A stretch of DNA of 45,775 bases, taken from JBAWAP01 sp049589355. Its GTDB lineage: Bacteria; Chloroflexota; Anaerolineae; VGOG01. Each line of letters begins with the position of its first letter. Positions within the stretch are counted from its first letter, which is position 1. A program made the translations under genes and the position numbers. Of this stretch, positions 22,833 to 29,785 are shown piece by piece. The DNA lies in assembly GCA_049589355.1 (NCBI GenBank), contig JBAWAP010000256.1, forward strand, positions 1 to 45,775, given 5' to 3'. Under the pieces are notes generated by a model. It ran no database searches and was not told where the DNA came from. It saw only the letters and a program-made list of their open reading frames with translations.

Positions 22833-24230
22833 CTAACTCTGCCAGAGCTTCAGATAAGCCGGGATATCAACGGCCTCGCGGGGGCCTACCATCACCTCCC
22901 AGCCGGATAGCTCGTCCTCCAGTTCGCCGGAGATGACGGCCACGAGACCGGGGATGACGATCTTGCGGTGAGCAATCTTCTCCTCTGGGTTGAACCGTTT
23001 GACCATCTTGGCTATGACTTCAGCGTCGAAGTTGCCCGCTGCCCAGGCAGTGAGCACGCTCAGACCCTCCGAATCACAGACCAATAGCCAGCAGGGCACG
23101 CCCGAACTCTCTAACTCACCCGCCACACTGAAATAGGTCAGGGAGAAGTTGGTGGTAGTCAGGAGAGGCGAATCTGCCGTTGGCTCGCCAAATTCGTAGA
23201 TTCCCGGTTCCATCTGGATGGGCTTTTGGGGATCGGTGTAGATGTTCAGCCGCAGTGTCAACAGGGGGTACATGGTAGCTGGATCGAAGTGGTCGAGGAC
23301 GATGAAACCGCTGTACTTGGCGATGTGCTGGGCGGCAAGGACGACCTCCTCAGCCTCCGATGCAGCCCCCTCGCCGGGGAAGGTGATGATCGGATAACCC
23401 AACAGCCGGAAGTTCTTCTTCAATGCCAGGCGGCGAAGCTGGGTCAAGCTAATCAAGGTATCTACAGGCCCCCTTGCCCCAGGGTCGAGGACGATGTCTT
23501 CCACGCCAGCTTGCTTCACCTGCTCGACCAGGTTGGCCAGGGCAGTGAGGCGCTGTCCTGAGCCTTGCCCTGAGCCCTGTCGAAGGGTTGTCGAAGAGTC
23601 GCCCCCCTCACGCACGGCCAGGGGCAGGCTGTGCTTCCTGGCCAGTTCGGCCATGACTTGCCAGTTGTCCCTGTCGGCGGCGTAAAGCAGAGGGGCGGCC
23701 CCCTGAAGTTTAGCTAAAGCAGCTTCCATGGCCGCAGGGTCCTGGGACATGAGGACGAGGGGCAGATTTGCTCTGGCCCGTAAGGCCTGGACGCGCTCAA
23801 CGAATAGCGCAGGGTCTCCAGAGGCGTGCTCCACAGCAAAGCCGCTGACGTTCAACTCCATCCCCACTCGCTCCACAGAGTAGCTGGCCGCTCTGGTTAC
23901 GATAGCCTCGAACTCGTCCAGCGGTTGGGTGTCCTTAATCCGCACCAGCAGCCCTGGCTCATGGTAGAAGGTCTTCTCATGGCGGAACATCACCGTCTCG
24001 TTGCCCACCTCGATCTTCCTATCGTCGCTGGAGATGGTGATCAGGCGGATGGGTGGGGCCGCGGCAGCAGCCAGGGCCGCCTTCGCCTCCTCGGATACGT
24101 ACGTACAGGCCGCAAGCTCGGCCTGCTTCGCCGCCAATTTCATAGCGAAGGCCAAACAGGTGGGGAAACCACACTCCTTACAGTTGGTCTTGGGCAGCAG
24201 CTTGTAGATTTCGAGACCGCTCAATGCCAT
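22833..24230 (-). CDS. acsC: corrinoid/iron-sulfur protein large subunit
   Basis: A 465-residue large (gamma) subunit of the CFeSP that carries the methyl group from AcsE to acetyl-CoA synthase. The N-terminal [4Fe-4S] domain has C17, C20, C25 and C42 (NCKECGFPTC, then ACTY); a TIM barrel follows and the C-terminal domain (from about 320) binds cobalamin. Length matches the family apart from an in-frame insert LRQGSGQGSGQR at about 218-229, encoded by a dispersed repeat. AAGGAGA precedes the ATG. A DUF433/HicB-like pair separates it from acsD. Its partner is AcsD, and RACo reactivates it. Confidence 0.95.
   Translation of the reverse strand: MALSGLEIYKLLPKTNCKECGFPTCLAFAMKLAAKQAELAACTYVSEEAKAALAAAAAPPIRLITISSDDRKIEVGNETVMFRHEKTFYHEPGLLVRIKDTQPLDEFEAIVTRAASYSVERVGMELNVSGFAVEHASGDPALFVERVQALRARANLPLVLMSQDPAAMEAALAKLQGAAPLLYAADRDNWQVMAELARKHSLPLAVREGGDSSTTLRQGSGQGSGQRLTALANLVEQVKQAGVEDIVLDPGARGPVDTLISLTQLRRLALKKNFRLLGYPIITFPGEGAASEAEEVVLAAQHIAKYSGFIVLDHFDPATMYPLLTLRLNIYTDPQKPIQMEPGIYEFGEPTADSPLLTTTNFSLTYFSVAGELESSGVPCWLLVCDSEGLSVLTAWAAGNFDAEVIAKMVKRFNPEEKIAHRKIVIPGLVAVISGELEDELSGWEVMVGPREAVDIPAYLKLWQS
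23555..23600. repeat. CCTGAGCCTTGC/CCCTGTCGAAGGG element inserted in frame in acsC
   Basis: CCTGAGCCTTGCCCTGAGCC is followed by CTGTCGAAGGGTTGTCGAAG: direct and inverted pieces of a dispersed repeat. It encodes RQGSGQGSGQ, a low-complexity loop absent from typical AcsC proteins, in the barrel domain. The core matches the repeat in RACo at 10366-10436. Confidence 0.75.
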
Positions 24231-24291
24231 TGTATTGTCTCCTTGTCAAGATATTTGCTATGCGGGCATGTTTTAGCCAAAGCCAGCCTCT

Positions 24292-24501
24292 TCACACCTC
24301 TACCCCTACTTCCTTTATCTGAACTCCAACGCGGGGTAGGACTCCCTCCTCCTCCATCATCAACTGGTAGGCATCTCGGATGTTCTCCTCCAACTCCTGA
24401 AGAGACGCCCCCTGGCTGAACACGCCGGGAACTTCCTTTAGCCTACCCACATACCAACCTTCATCTACCCAATATTCAAGGGTGAAGTATCTCATCATCA
24501 T
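24292..24501 (-). CDS. HicB-like antitoxin domain protein
   Basis: A 69-residue protein with the HicB N-terminal pattern: YFTLEYWVDEGWYVGRLKEV, PGVFSQGASLQELEENIRDA. HicB proteins counter HicA mRNA interferases. No HicA is adjacent; the gene instead overlaps the DUF433 gene by four bases (ATGA). It lacks a C-terminal DNA-binding domain, as in short HicB variants. It sits between acsD and acsC. Confidence 0.85.
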   Translation of the reverse strand: MMMRYFTLEYWVDEGWYVGRLKEVPGVFSQGASLQELEENIRDAYQLMMEEEGVLPRVGVQIKEVGVEV

Positions 24502-24692
24502 GACAATACCTCAGCATAGTCGAGACAGGCGAAGATGTCTTCACGTTCAAGTGAGGGATAATCTTCGAGCAGCTCCTCAACTGTGTCCCCATTGGCCAAT
24601 ATGCGAACAATCTGGTAGACGGGGATGCGGGTACCTCTAATACAAGCTTGTCCGTGGCAAACTTTTGGATCAATCGAGATACGTTCGTACAT
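24498..24692 (-). CDS. DUF433 antitoxin-like protein
   Basis: A 64-residue protein with the DUF433 signature ISIDPKVCHGQACIRGTRIP followed by VYQIVRILANGDTVEELLED and YPSLEREDIFACLDYA. These small winged-helix-like proteins usually sit upstream of DUF5615 PIN-like toxins and act as antitoxins. ATG 24692 has GGAGG eight bases upstream; the longer frame start is unsupported. Here the partner position is occupied by a HicB-like gene, so the original toxin may have been lost. Confidence 0.9.
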   Translation of the reverse strand: MYERISIDPKVCHGQACIRGTRIPVYQIVRILANGDTVEELLEDYPSLEREDIFACLDYAEVLS

Positions 24693-24760
24693 ACCGACAC
24701 CTCCACCCATTTTCCCTCAGCAATGTGAGGGGGCAAGCTCCCATGCCCAATTGTCTTCGT

Positions 24761-25732
24761 CTAGCAGCTTGCCATCAGCTTCCCAATGAAACTCCTGACA
24801 ACTTCCACTGTCTCAGGGTGGCGTGCGGTAACGATATTGGCCCCGGAATGGAGGAGAGTGATAGCCGTCATTGCCTCCCAGGTGACCCCTCGCTTGGCCC
24901 AATCGCCCCAGGCCTCTGGCACGCCCTCGCCAGCCTTAGATTCCTTCTGCCGCCAGGATTCCTCGCCCACGAAGCAGATCATGGGTTGCTGGGTCATAGT
25001 GTCGCCGGTCAGGGCAGCTATGCGCAGTCTTTCCATGACTGAGTAGCCGTATTCGATCCCGTAGCCCAATGCCCCAGTGGTGGGGTCCATCAGGATGCGA
25101 TCCGGGGGAAGCGCCATGTCGCTGATCAGGATGACAAGCTGCTTGGACAGGTTAACGTCCATAGGGGTGCTGGATATGACCAGTTGGTCGTGGGCTAACG
25201 CTGCCGCGACGATGGTACGGTAGTTCTTGTCCTCACAGAGACCCAGCACTATACGCTCGCCCTTGGCAGCCTCGGCCACGGCTACCAAAAGCTCGTTGTC
25301 CAGATCGGCCTGGCCGGGCCCGCGCACGATAAGGGGGAGCCCTGTCGCTGCCAACACCTTCTTGACTGTGGCAGCGGCTTCTTCGGGAGTGGTCTCGTTG
25401 CCCTCGTTATCAGCGCTCCTCAGTTTCAACATGATGAGGTCAGCCCCATATCCCTCAGCTTTCTCTGCCCACGTGGCTGGATCGCTGAGCGCGTCGCCCC
25501 AGGCTTCCTTAAGAAGGGGCGACCAATCTTCGGGGTAATAGTTCTGGACTTCGATAGCGATGGCTGGCAGATTGGGCATCGTGCCCTCGAAGTGCAGGAA
25601 GGGAAGGGTGGTCTCCCCGCCAACAGTGACCGTCTTGGACCGGGTCCCTCCCTGCTCAGCGGTGGCACCAAGGGTGACCTCCCGCACCGAGCCCGTCCAT
25701 TTTTCTTTGGATATCTCTACTGTGACAGGCAT
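24761..25732 (-). CDS. acsD: corrinoid/iron-sulfur protein small subunit
   Basis: A 323-residue TIM-barrel small (delta) subunit that pairs with AcsC to form the corrinoid methyl carrier. Family features include VGGETTLPFLHFEG near residue 40, AIEVQNYYPEDW, and the later LMDPTTGALGYGIEYGYSVM and GANIVTARHPETV. ATG 25732 was chosen for AAAGGAGG just upstream; 23 further open codons upstream translate the heptamer repeat and should not be annotated. It follows acsB with only the repeat in between, so acsB-acsD are probably one transcript. Confidence 0.95.
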   Translation of the reverse strand: MPVTVEISKEKWTGSVREVTLGATAEQGGTRSKTVTVGGETTLPFLHFEGTMPNLPAIAIEVQNYYPEDWSPLLKEAWGDALSDPATWAEKAEGYGADLIMLKLRSADNEGNETTPEEAAATVKKVLAATGLPLIVRGPGQADLDNELLVAVAEAAKGERIVLGLCEDKNYRTIVAAALAHDQLVISSTPMDVNLSKQLVILISDMALPPDRILMDPTTGALGYGIEYGYSVMERLRIAALTGDTMTQQPMICFVGEESWRQKESKAGEGVPEAWGDWAKRGVTWEAMTAITLLHSGANIVTARHPETVEVVRSFIGKLMASC

Positions 25733-25750
25733 TATCGTTATATCCTCCTT

Positions 25751-25828
25751 TGTTGGAAGTTGGATGTTGGAAGTTGGAAGTTGGATTGCCAAACCTTCCA
25801 ACCTCTAACTTCCAACCTCCAACCTCTA
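25751..25828. repeat. TTGGAAG heptamer palindrome, 3' side of acsB
   Basis: GTTGGAA/GTTGGAT units, then GGATTGCCAAACC, then CTTCCAA/CCTCCAA units. It matches 28145-28224 in inverted orientation, so acsB is bracketed by an inverted pair. Confidence 0.85.
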
Positions 25829-25832
25829 ATCT

Positions 25833-28112
25833 CTAAAACAACGGTGGCATGGTCAAGGCTGGATGTCCCTTCTCCTCCAGGAAGGGGAGAAGCTCCTCCA
25901 CGGTGGTGGCTACTCGCTCGTCGGCGATCTTGTCCACCAAGTCAGGATCGCCCTCTCGCTCAGCAGCAGCCTTCAGCTCCTCGGCCATGGATTCCTTAAG
26001 GAAGCTGGACATCCAGACGACCCGCTTGAGTCCCCCATCGGCGCGGATAAACTTATTGCTGATGACGAAGAACTTCCCGTGACCCATCACCCCAGGGGTT
26101 TGGATGCCGCCTCCGCACATGCCGGCCAGGGTGGAGAAGGTCATCCCCGCCGGAGTCATGCTGGGGTCCTCACGGCTGACGATCATGAAGCCATTGGCTT
26201 CTGGGATGATCATCATGATGCACTCAAAGCATCCGCATGCCGTCATAGGCGAGGTCATAATGGAATACATCGCCACTTCTTCCACTGTCCCATGGGAACC
26301 TGACTTTGCATAGTCGTTGATTCCCTCGAAATAGCCCTTGACAGGGTCTATGGCCCCGCCTTTTAGAATCGGCTGGTTTGGCCCGGTGGGATTGATTTGA
26401 AAAGAAGCCTTGCAGTCCAGCCAGTTATAGGCGCCGCAGAGCCCCAATCGTTCCGGGCTGACAACGCAGACGTGGTTGGGGGCGAAACTCTGACAGAGGG
26501 TACAACTATAAAAGGTATCCACGCTTTCGTCAGTCATCTCGGCCAGACGCTTGTTGCGGAAGTCGTAAGACGTGCGGGCCTTTTCCAGCCACTGAGCATA
26601 CAACTCGGGCTCGGTGACGACGGTGACCTGTACTTTGTCCACAATGGCTCCGAAATCAGCGTGGAAACGAGCATGGAGAATCTTGCCAAAGTGCTCCAGA
26701 TTGAACCCCTTCTCAGCAGCAGCTTTGCTCATGCGGATCCAGGCTATGTCGCGCTGGCCGATGTGTTGGATGCCCGACGCACCATTGATGAAGTAGTGAA
26801 TCTGTCGCTCCAGCACCGGCTCGAAGTCCTCCTGCATCTTCCGTCCGGCCACCTGGACGATGATCCCCAGGTCCATGTATCCACCTTCTTCGATGTCCTC
26901 GAAGCCGGGGCCGATGACCTCGATCTTGCCGTCCTCCACCTCGTCCATGGGACTCATTCTCAGGTACTCGTAGGCGCGGGAGTACTTGCCGCCGAACTCG
27001 ATCCTCATGTCGTCCCGGCGCACCCTCTCCCCCTCAAAGGCCGAGCCGTAGGGCACGGGGATGGGCACCTCGGCGATCTTCACCTTGACACCGCGCACCT
27101 CGATGCAGCGCTGCACCAGCCGCTTGGCCTTCTCGGCATCCGTCTTCCCCTCGATGTCGTCGAAGGGCATGGAGATGACGTGTTCGTACTGGGTGACGCC
27201 GGTGGGCAAGATCTGGGGAATGACCGTATCGGCGATGGCGGGGAAGCCGTAGCTAATGGCGCCCGCAGCAGAGGCGTACTTCAGATCATCCACCTCACCC
27301 AGAGCCAGGGCGAAGGCGAAGACGCGATACTTGTTGTAGAGCAAGATCTCCCGTGCCTGGCCGCCCTTCACGCCGCCGAAAGTCAGCGCCGAACGGGTGG
27401 CGAAGCCCAGGGCATAGATGGCAGAGATGGTGTCTGTGCCGAAGGGTACGATGTAGGTATCGTAGCCCATCTCCACCCCTTCCTCCATGAGTTGGTGGAT
27501 GATACTCCGTCCGTTGACGTTGCCGGAGAGGAAGACCAAGATATTCCGCTGCTGCAACTCCCGCACGATCTGCACGGCTGCCTCGTTGGACTTAGCGGCG
27601 CCGATGATAGCGGCGAAGCCCGGCATCCGCCCGTCCACCAGTTGGATACCCCAGGAACGCAGTTGGATGTCATCAATGGGACCGTTGGCGTATCCGCCTG
27701 CCTCCTCGCCTTCCATGTCGGGGCTGGTGAAGCTGGTGCCAGTGAGCTGCAAACCGGGGATCTTCTCTGGCTGCTCTCCATACGCGAAACGAATGCCTTC
27801 GATAGCCTCCTCTGCAAAGAGCGTAGCCACCCCACAATCGAGGGTCTCACCCAGGTAGGGCAGCCAGATATTTCCTTCAGGCCCGGAGTGTAGCAACGCC
27901 TTGGCCCGCTCAATGACGAGAGGGAGATCGCCGATCTTGCTCACCTCCAGGCCAGTGAAGCCAAGGATGGTGGGGAGGTAGTACGCGGTATTTGGGAATT
28001 GAATTGGCGCTTCGGGCCCCAGTTCTTTCAGGGCCTTTTGCAACAAGTCATCGGCTTCTTTGACGATGCGATTAGCGCCGCGGATGGCGGCGGCAGCGAT
28101 ATATCTGGACAT
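25833..28112 (-). CDS. acsB: acetyl-CoA synthase, bacterial full-length type
   Basis: A 759-residue enzyme that joins the methyl group from AcsCD, CO from CooS and CoA into acetyl-CoA. The A-cluster ligands are all present: C537, C540, C549, C559 for the [4Fe-4S] cube (CTLCQSFAPNHVC, GLCG) and the C626-G-C628 nickel-binding motif (ACGCFEC). Each is exactly 31 residues higher than in Moorella AcsB (506, 509, 518, 528, 595, 597). The N-terminal CODH-interaction domain is present, so it is the bacterial rather than the archaeal CdhC form. GGAGGT lies seven bases before the ATG. The 5' end overlaps the HEPN gene by 41 bases, and TA genes separate it from cooS. Confidence 0.97.
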   Translation of the reverse strand: MSRYIAAAAIRGANRIVKEADDLLQKALKELGPEAPIQFPNTAYYLPTILGFTGLEVSKIGDLPLVIERAKALLHSGPEGNIWLPYLGETLDCGVATLFAEEAIEGIRFAYGEQPEKIPGLQLTGTSFTSPDMEGEEAGGYANGPIDDIQLRSWGIQLVDGRMPGFAAIIGAAKSNEAAVQIVRELQQRNILVFLSGNVNGRSIIHQLMEEGVEMGYDTYIVPFGTDTISAIYALGFATRSALTFGGVKGGQAREILLYNKYRVFAFALALGEVDDLKYASAAGAISYGFPAIADTVIPQILPTGVTQYEHVISMPFDDIEGKTDAEKAKRLVQRCIEVRGVKVKIAEVPIPVPYGSAFEGERVRRDDMRIEFGGKYSRAYEYLRMSPMDEVEDGKIEVIGPGFEDIEEGGYMDLGIIVQVAGRKMQEDFEPVLERQIHYFINGASGIQHIGQRDIAWIRMSKAAAEKGFNLEHFGKILHARFHADFGAIVDKVQVTVVTEPELYAQWLEKARTSYDFRNKRLAEMTDESVDTFYSCTLCQSFAPNHVCVVSPERLGLCGAYNWLDCKASFQINPTGPNQPILKGGAIDPVKGYFEGINDYAKSGSHGTVEEVAMYSIMTSPMTACGCFECIMMIIPEANGFMIVSREDPSMTPAGMTFSTLAGMCGGGIQTPGVMGHGKFFVISNKFIRADGGLKRVVWMSSFLKESMAEELKAAAEREGDPDLVDKIADERVATTVEELLPFLEEKGHPALTMPPLF

Positions 28113-28569
28113 TTATCTTACCTCCACTAAATCTTCTTGATATCAGTTGGAGGTTGGAAATTAGAGGTTGGAAGGTTTGGCAATCCAACTTCCAACTTCC
28201 CACATCCAACTTCCAACATTGGGTGACAAGGGACCAAGGATCGCGAAAGCGCTTAGTGTCGCCATAGCTGAAAAGGCCGTGCTCCTTCCCACCGAATTTG
28301 GCCGCGATGGGGATGATCTCCCTCGCTTTAGCCGCAACCTCCTCAGGCATCGTTTCAGTTTCGATTAATCTTGCAAGCTGCACAGCAGGATCATGGGTGA
28401 TGGCAACAGGTACGAAACAGGCAATAATGGCCTTAGCAGAGTTTTCAATGGAGAACTGGGCGCTGGCCGCACAAGAGCGCCACCGCTTTCTCTTGATGTC
28501 TTCCTCTGCTTCGGCAAAGTAGCCTCTGGCTAGATTCAAGCGGTACCCGGATTCGTCTTGAGGCCTCAT
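28072..28569 (-). CDS. HEPN-domain protein with repeat-derived C-terminus
   Basis: A 165-residue frame. Residues 1-115 form a HEPN helical bundle (YRLNLARGYFAEAEEDIKRK, SCAASAQFSIENSAKAIIAC) ending near DTKRFRDPWSLV; the remaining 50 residues translate the heptamer repeat at 28145-28224 and the start of acsB, so the native last helix is lost. The usual RNase motif (R-x4-6-H) is not evident. The ATG overlaps the stop of the nucleotidyltransferase gene (ATGA), the standard HEPN-MNT toxin-antitoxin arrangement. In such pairs the MNT protein AMPylates or otherwise blocks the HEPN toxin. Activity is doubtful here. Confidence 0.75.
   Translation of the reverse strand: MRPQDESGYRLNLARGYFAEAEEDIKRKRWRSCAASAQFSIENSAKAIIACFVPVAITHDPAVQLARLIETETMPEEVAAKAREIIPIAAKFGGKEHGLFSYGDTKRFRDPWSLVTQCWKLDVGSWKLDCQTFQPLISNLQLISRRFSGGKINVQIYRCRRHPRR
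28145..28224. repeat. TTGGAAG heptamer palindrome, 5' side of acsB
   Basis: Reverse complement reads GTTGGAAGTTGGATG, then GGAAGTTGGAAGTTGGATTG, then CCAAACCTTCCAACCTCTAA, nearly identical to 25751-28828's start at 25751-25828. It is read through by the HEPN gene and lies 33 bases upstream of acsB. Confidence 0.85.
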
Positions 28570-29045
28570 CTTGTGAAACCCTCCCAGGTCAGTGCCCAGC
28601 GTTCCGGCGGCGGTGACTCCTTCCAACGCCAGGCAAACCCGCTTGCCTCCTTTTCCCTCATCAATCCTGCCTCCTTGATGAGCTCTTGTACTCGCTTCAC
28701 CCTTTGTGCGAGGAAACCATGGGGATCGTGGAAGACGATAGCATCTAAACCCAGGTCGAGGTGCAAAGGTGAGACGTCCTCGGAGAACTCCTCCACCGTC
28801 CTGGCGAGGACGGAGACAGGGCGCTCGCTCAAGCTGAGAATGGGCTCCTGCACCAACCACCGTCTTTCAAAGGGGTCATCTGGCAGTTCCCTGGCGATGA
28901 GGAGCACATCAATGTCGCTCCACTCTTGCTCCTCCCCCCTTGCCCAGGAGCCAAAGAAGGCCAGTGACACCAGGTTCGAGTCCAGTGCCTCGACGAACCT
29001 TCGAGTGAGTTCCTGTTCTAGCCTCTTAAGGCTTTCCCTGCCCAA
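28566..29045 (-). CDS. MNT-type nucleotidyltransferase (antitoxin of HEPN pair)
   Basis: A 159-residue protein with the minimal nucleotidyltransferase motif FFGSWARGEEQEWSDIDVLL (GS-x9-11-DxD), the metal-binding core of MNT/KNTase-like enzymes. The C-terminal half is the usual helical extension. The start is TTG 29045, set directly after the RelE-like gene's TAG with GAGG just upstream; there is no better start nearby. It is followed by the HEPN gene with ATGA overlap. Together with the RelE pair it forms one four-gene toxin-antitoxin operon between cooS and acsB. Confidence 0.9.
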   Translation of the reverse strand: MGRESLKRLEQELTRRFVEALDSNLVSLAFFGSWARGEEQEWSDIDVLLIARELPDDPFERRWLVQEPILSLSERPVSVLARTVEEFSEDVSPLHLDLGLDAIVFHDPHGFLAQRVKRVQELIKEAGLMREKEASGFAWRWKESPPPERWALTWEGFTR

Positions 29046-29306
29046 CTACCTCAATCTCCTGTAAGCCTCGTCGTGTTTACCGATATCCTCGATCGTGATC
29101 ACCTTGTTTGCCCTGTCGAGCGAGTAGGGGATGCGATACTGCCCACAATGCAGGCTGTATTCCCAATGGCACTGCAACCGCTCGTGGGCGATGGCATCGG
29201 CGTTTTCAGCCAGCCAGTAAATCTTCCTCACAATGTCGTCGCCGATAGCCCTGGGGAGCTTGCTGAGCCTCTTTTTGGCCCTGTCCGAGATGATCACTTC
29301 GTACAC
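29046..29306 (-). CDS. RelE/ParE-family toxin
   Basis: An 86-residue protein with the RelE fold pattern: YEVIISDRAKKRLSKLPRAI, helix VRKIYWLAENADA, HWEYSLHCGQYRIPYSLDRA and VITIEDIGKHDEAYRRL. RelE toxins cut mRNA at the ribosome; the basic residues K11-K15, R58 and the C-terminal RR are compatible. The start is GTG 29306, overlapping the antitoxin gene by 13 bases. It is followed with no gap by the MNT gene. Confidence 0.9.
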   Translation of the reverse strand: MYEVIISDRAKKRLSKLPRAIGDDIVRKIYWLAENADAIAHERLQCHWEYSLHCGQYRIPYSLDRANKVITIEDIGKHDEAYRRLR

Positions 29307-29659
29307 GGGTTGCCCCCCAGGCCTAACTCCTTGACCACGTCCTCGAAAGCGTGAACCTTGCCCTCGGCTATCTCCCGCCTGGCCTCCTCCAGTTCCTTGG
29401 CATACTCAGGTGTAGGCACCCAGTCGCTGTAGAAGGCCTTGTAGCCTTGCTCGTCAATGAAGTAGGCCCTCACTTCGCTGGGGAGCTTGCCCTCCTGCTT
29501 GTCCAGGTAGTCGGCATAGTCATCTTCGCTGAAGAAAACGAGGTAGCCTTCTTCGTCTATGTAATAGCACTGCTCTTCCCTGACCACCTCTCTCACCAGT
29601 TCTTTCAGGTCGCCTACGGTCATGGTGCCAACGGGTTGATCTAAAGCCACCTTAAGCAT
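29294..29659 (-). CDS. antitoxin of the RelE-like toxin, with acidic insert
   Basis: A 121-residue protein; ATG 29659 is preceded by GGAGGGGG. Its start (LKVALDQPVGTMTVGDLKEL) resembles antitoxin dimerisation domains, and the C-terminal segment (YAKELEEARREIAEGKVHAF followed by DVVKELGL) is the classic RelB-type toxin-binding helix. Between them lies an acidic, Tyr-rich stretch (YYIDEEGYLVFFSEDDYADY and YFIDEQGYKAFYSD) that looks like two degenerate copies of one unit. The gene heads the four-gene TA operon 126 bases downstream of cooS. Confidence 0.85.
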   Translation of the reverse strand: MLKVALDQPVGTMTVGDLKELVREVVREEQCYYIDEEGYLVFFSEDDYADYLDKQEGKLPSEVRAYFIDEQGYKAFYSDWVPTPEYAKELEEARREIAEGKVHAFEDVVKELGLGGNPCTK

Positions 29660-29677
29660 GTCCCCCTCCACTCAGAC

Positions 29678-29777
29678 ACCCTTGCGAAGGTTGCGAATGG
29701 CTCCGGCAATGACCCGATCTCTCCGGTGAACAAAGATGCTTCTGTTCCGAAAGCTACCGCCAAACCTTCGCAAGGGT
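29678..29777. repeat. inverted repeat, 15-bp perfect arms, downstream of cooS
   Basis: ACCCTTGCGAAGGTT (29678-29692) and AACCTTCGCAAGGGT (29763-29777) flank about 70 bases between cooS and the TA operon. CCTTGCGAAGG is itself palindromic. It is a dispersed MITE/REP-like element and may also end cooS transcripts. No gene in the gap. Confidence 0.8.
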
Positions 29778-29785
29778 TCCACAAC

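Noticed and set aside
26397..27893. A 498-codon plus-strand frame antisense to acsB
   Set aside because: Shadow frame; acsB on the minus strand is unambiguous by its A-cluster cysteines.
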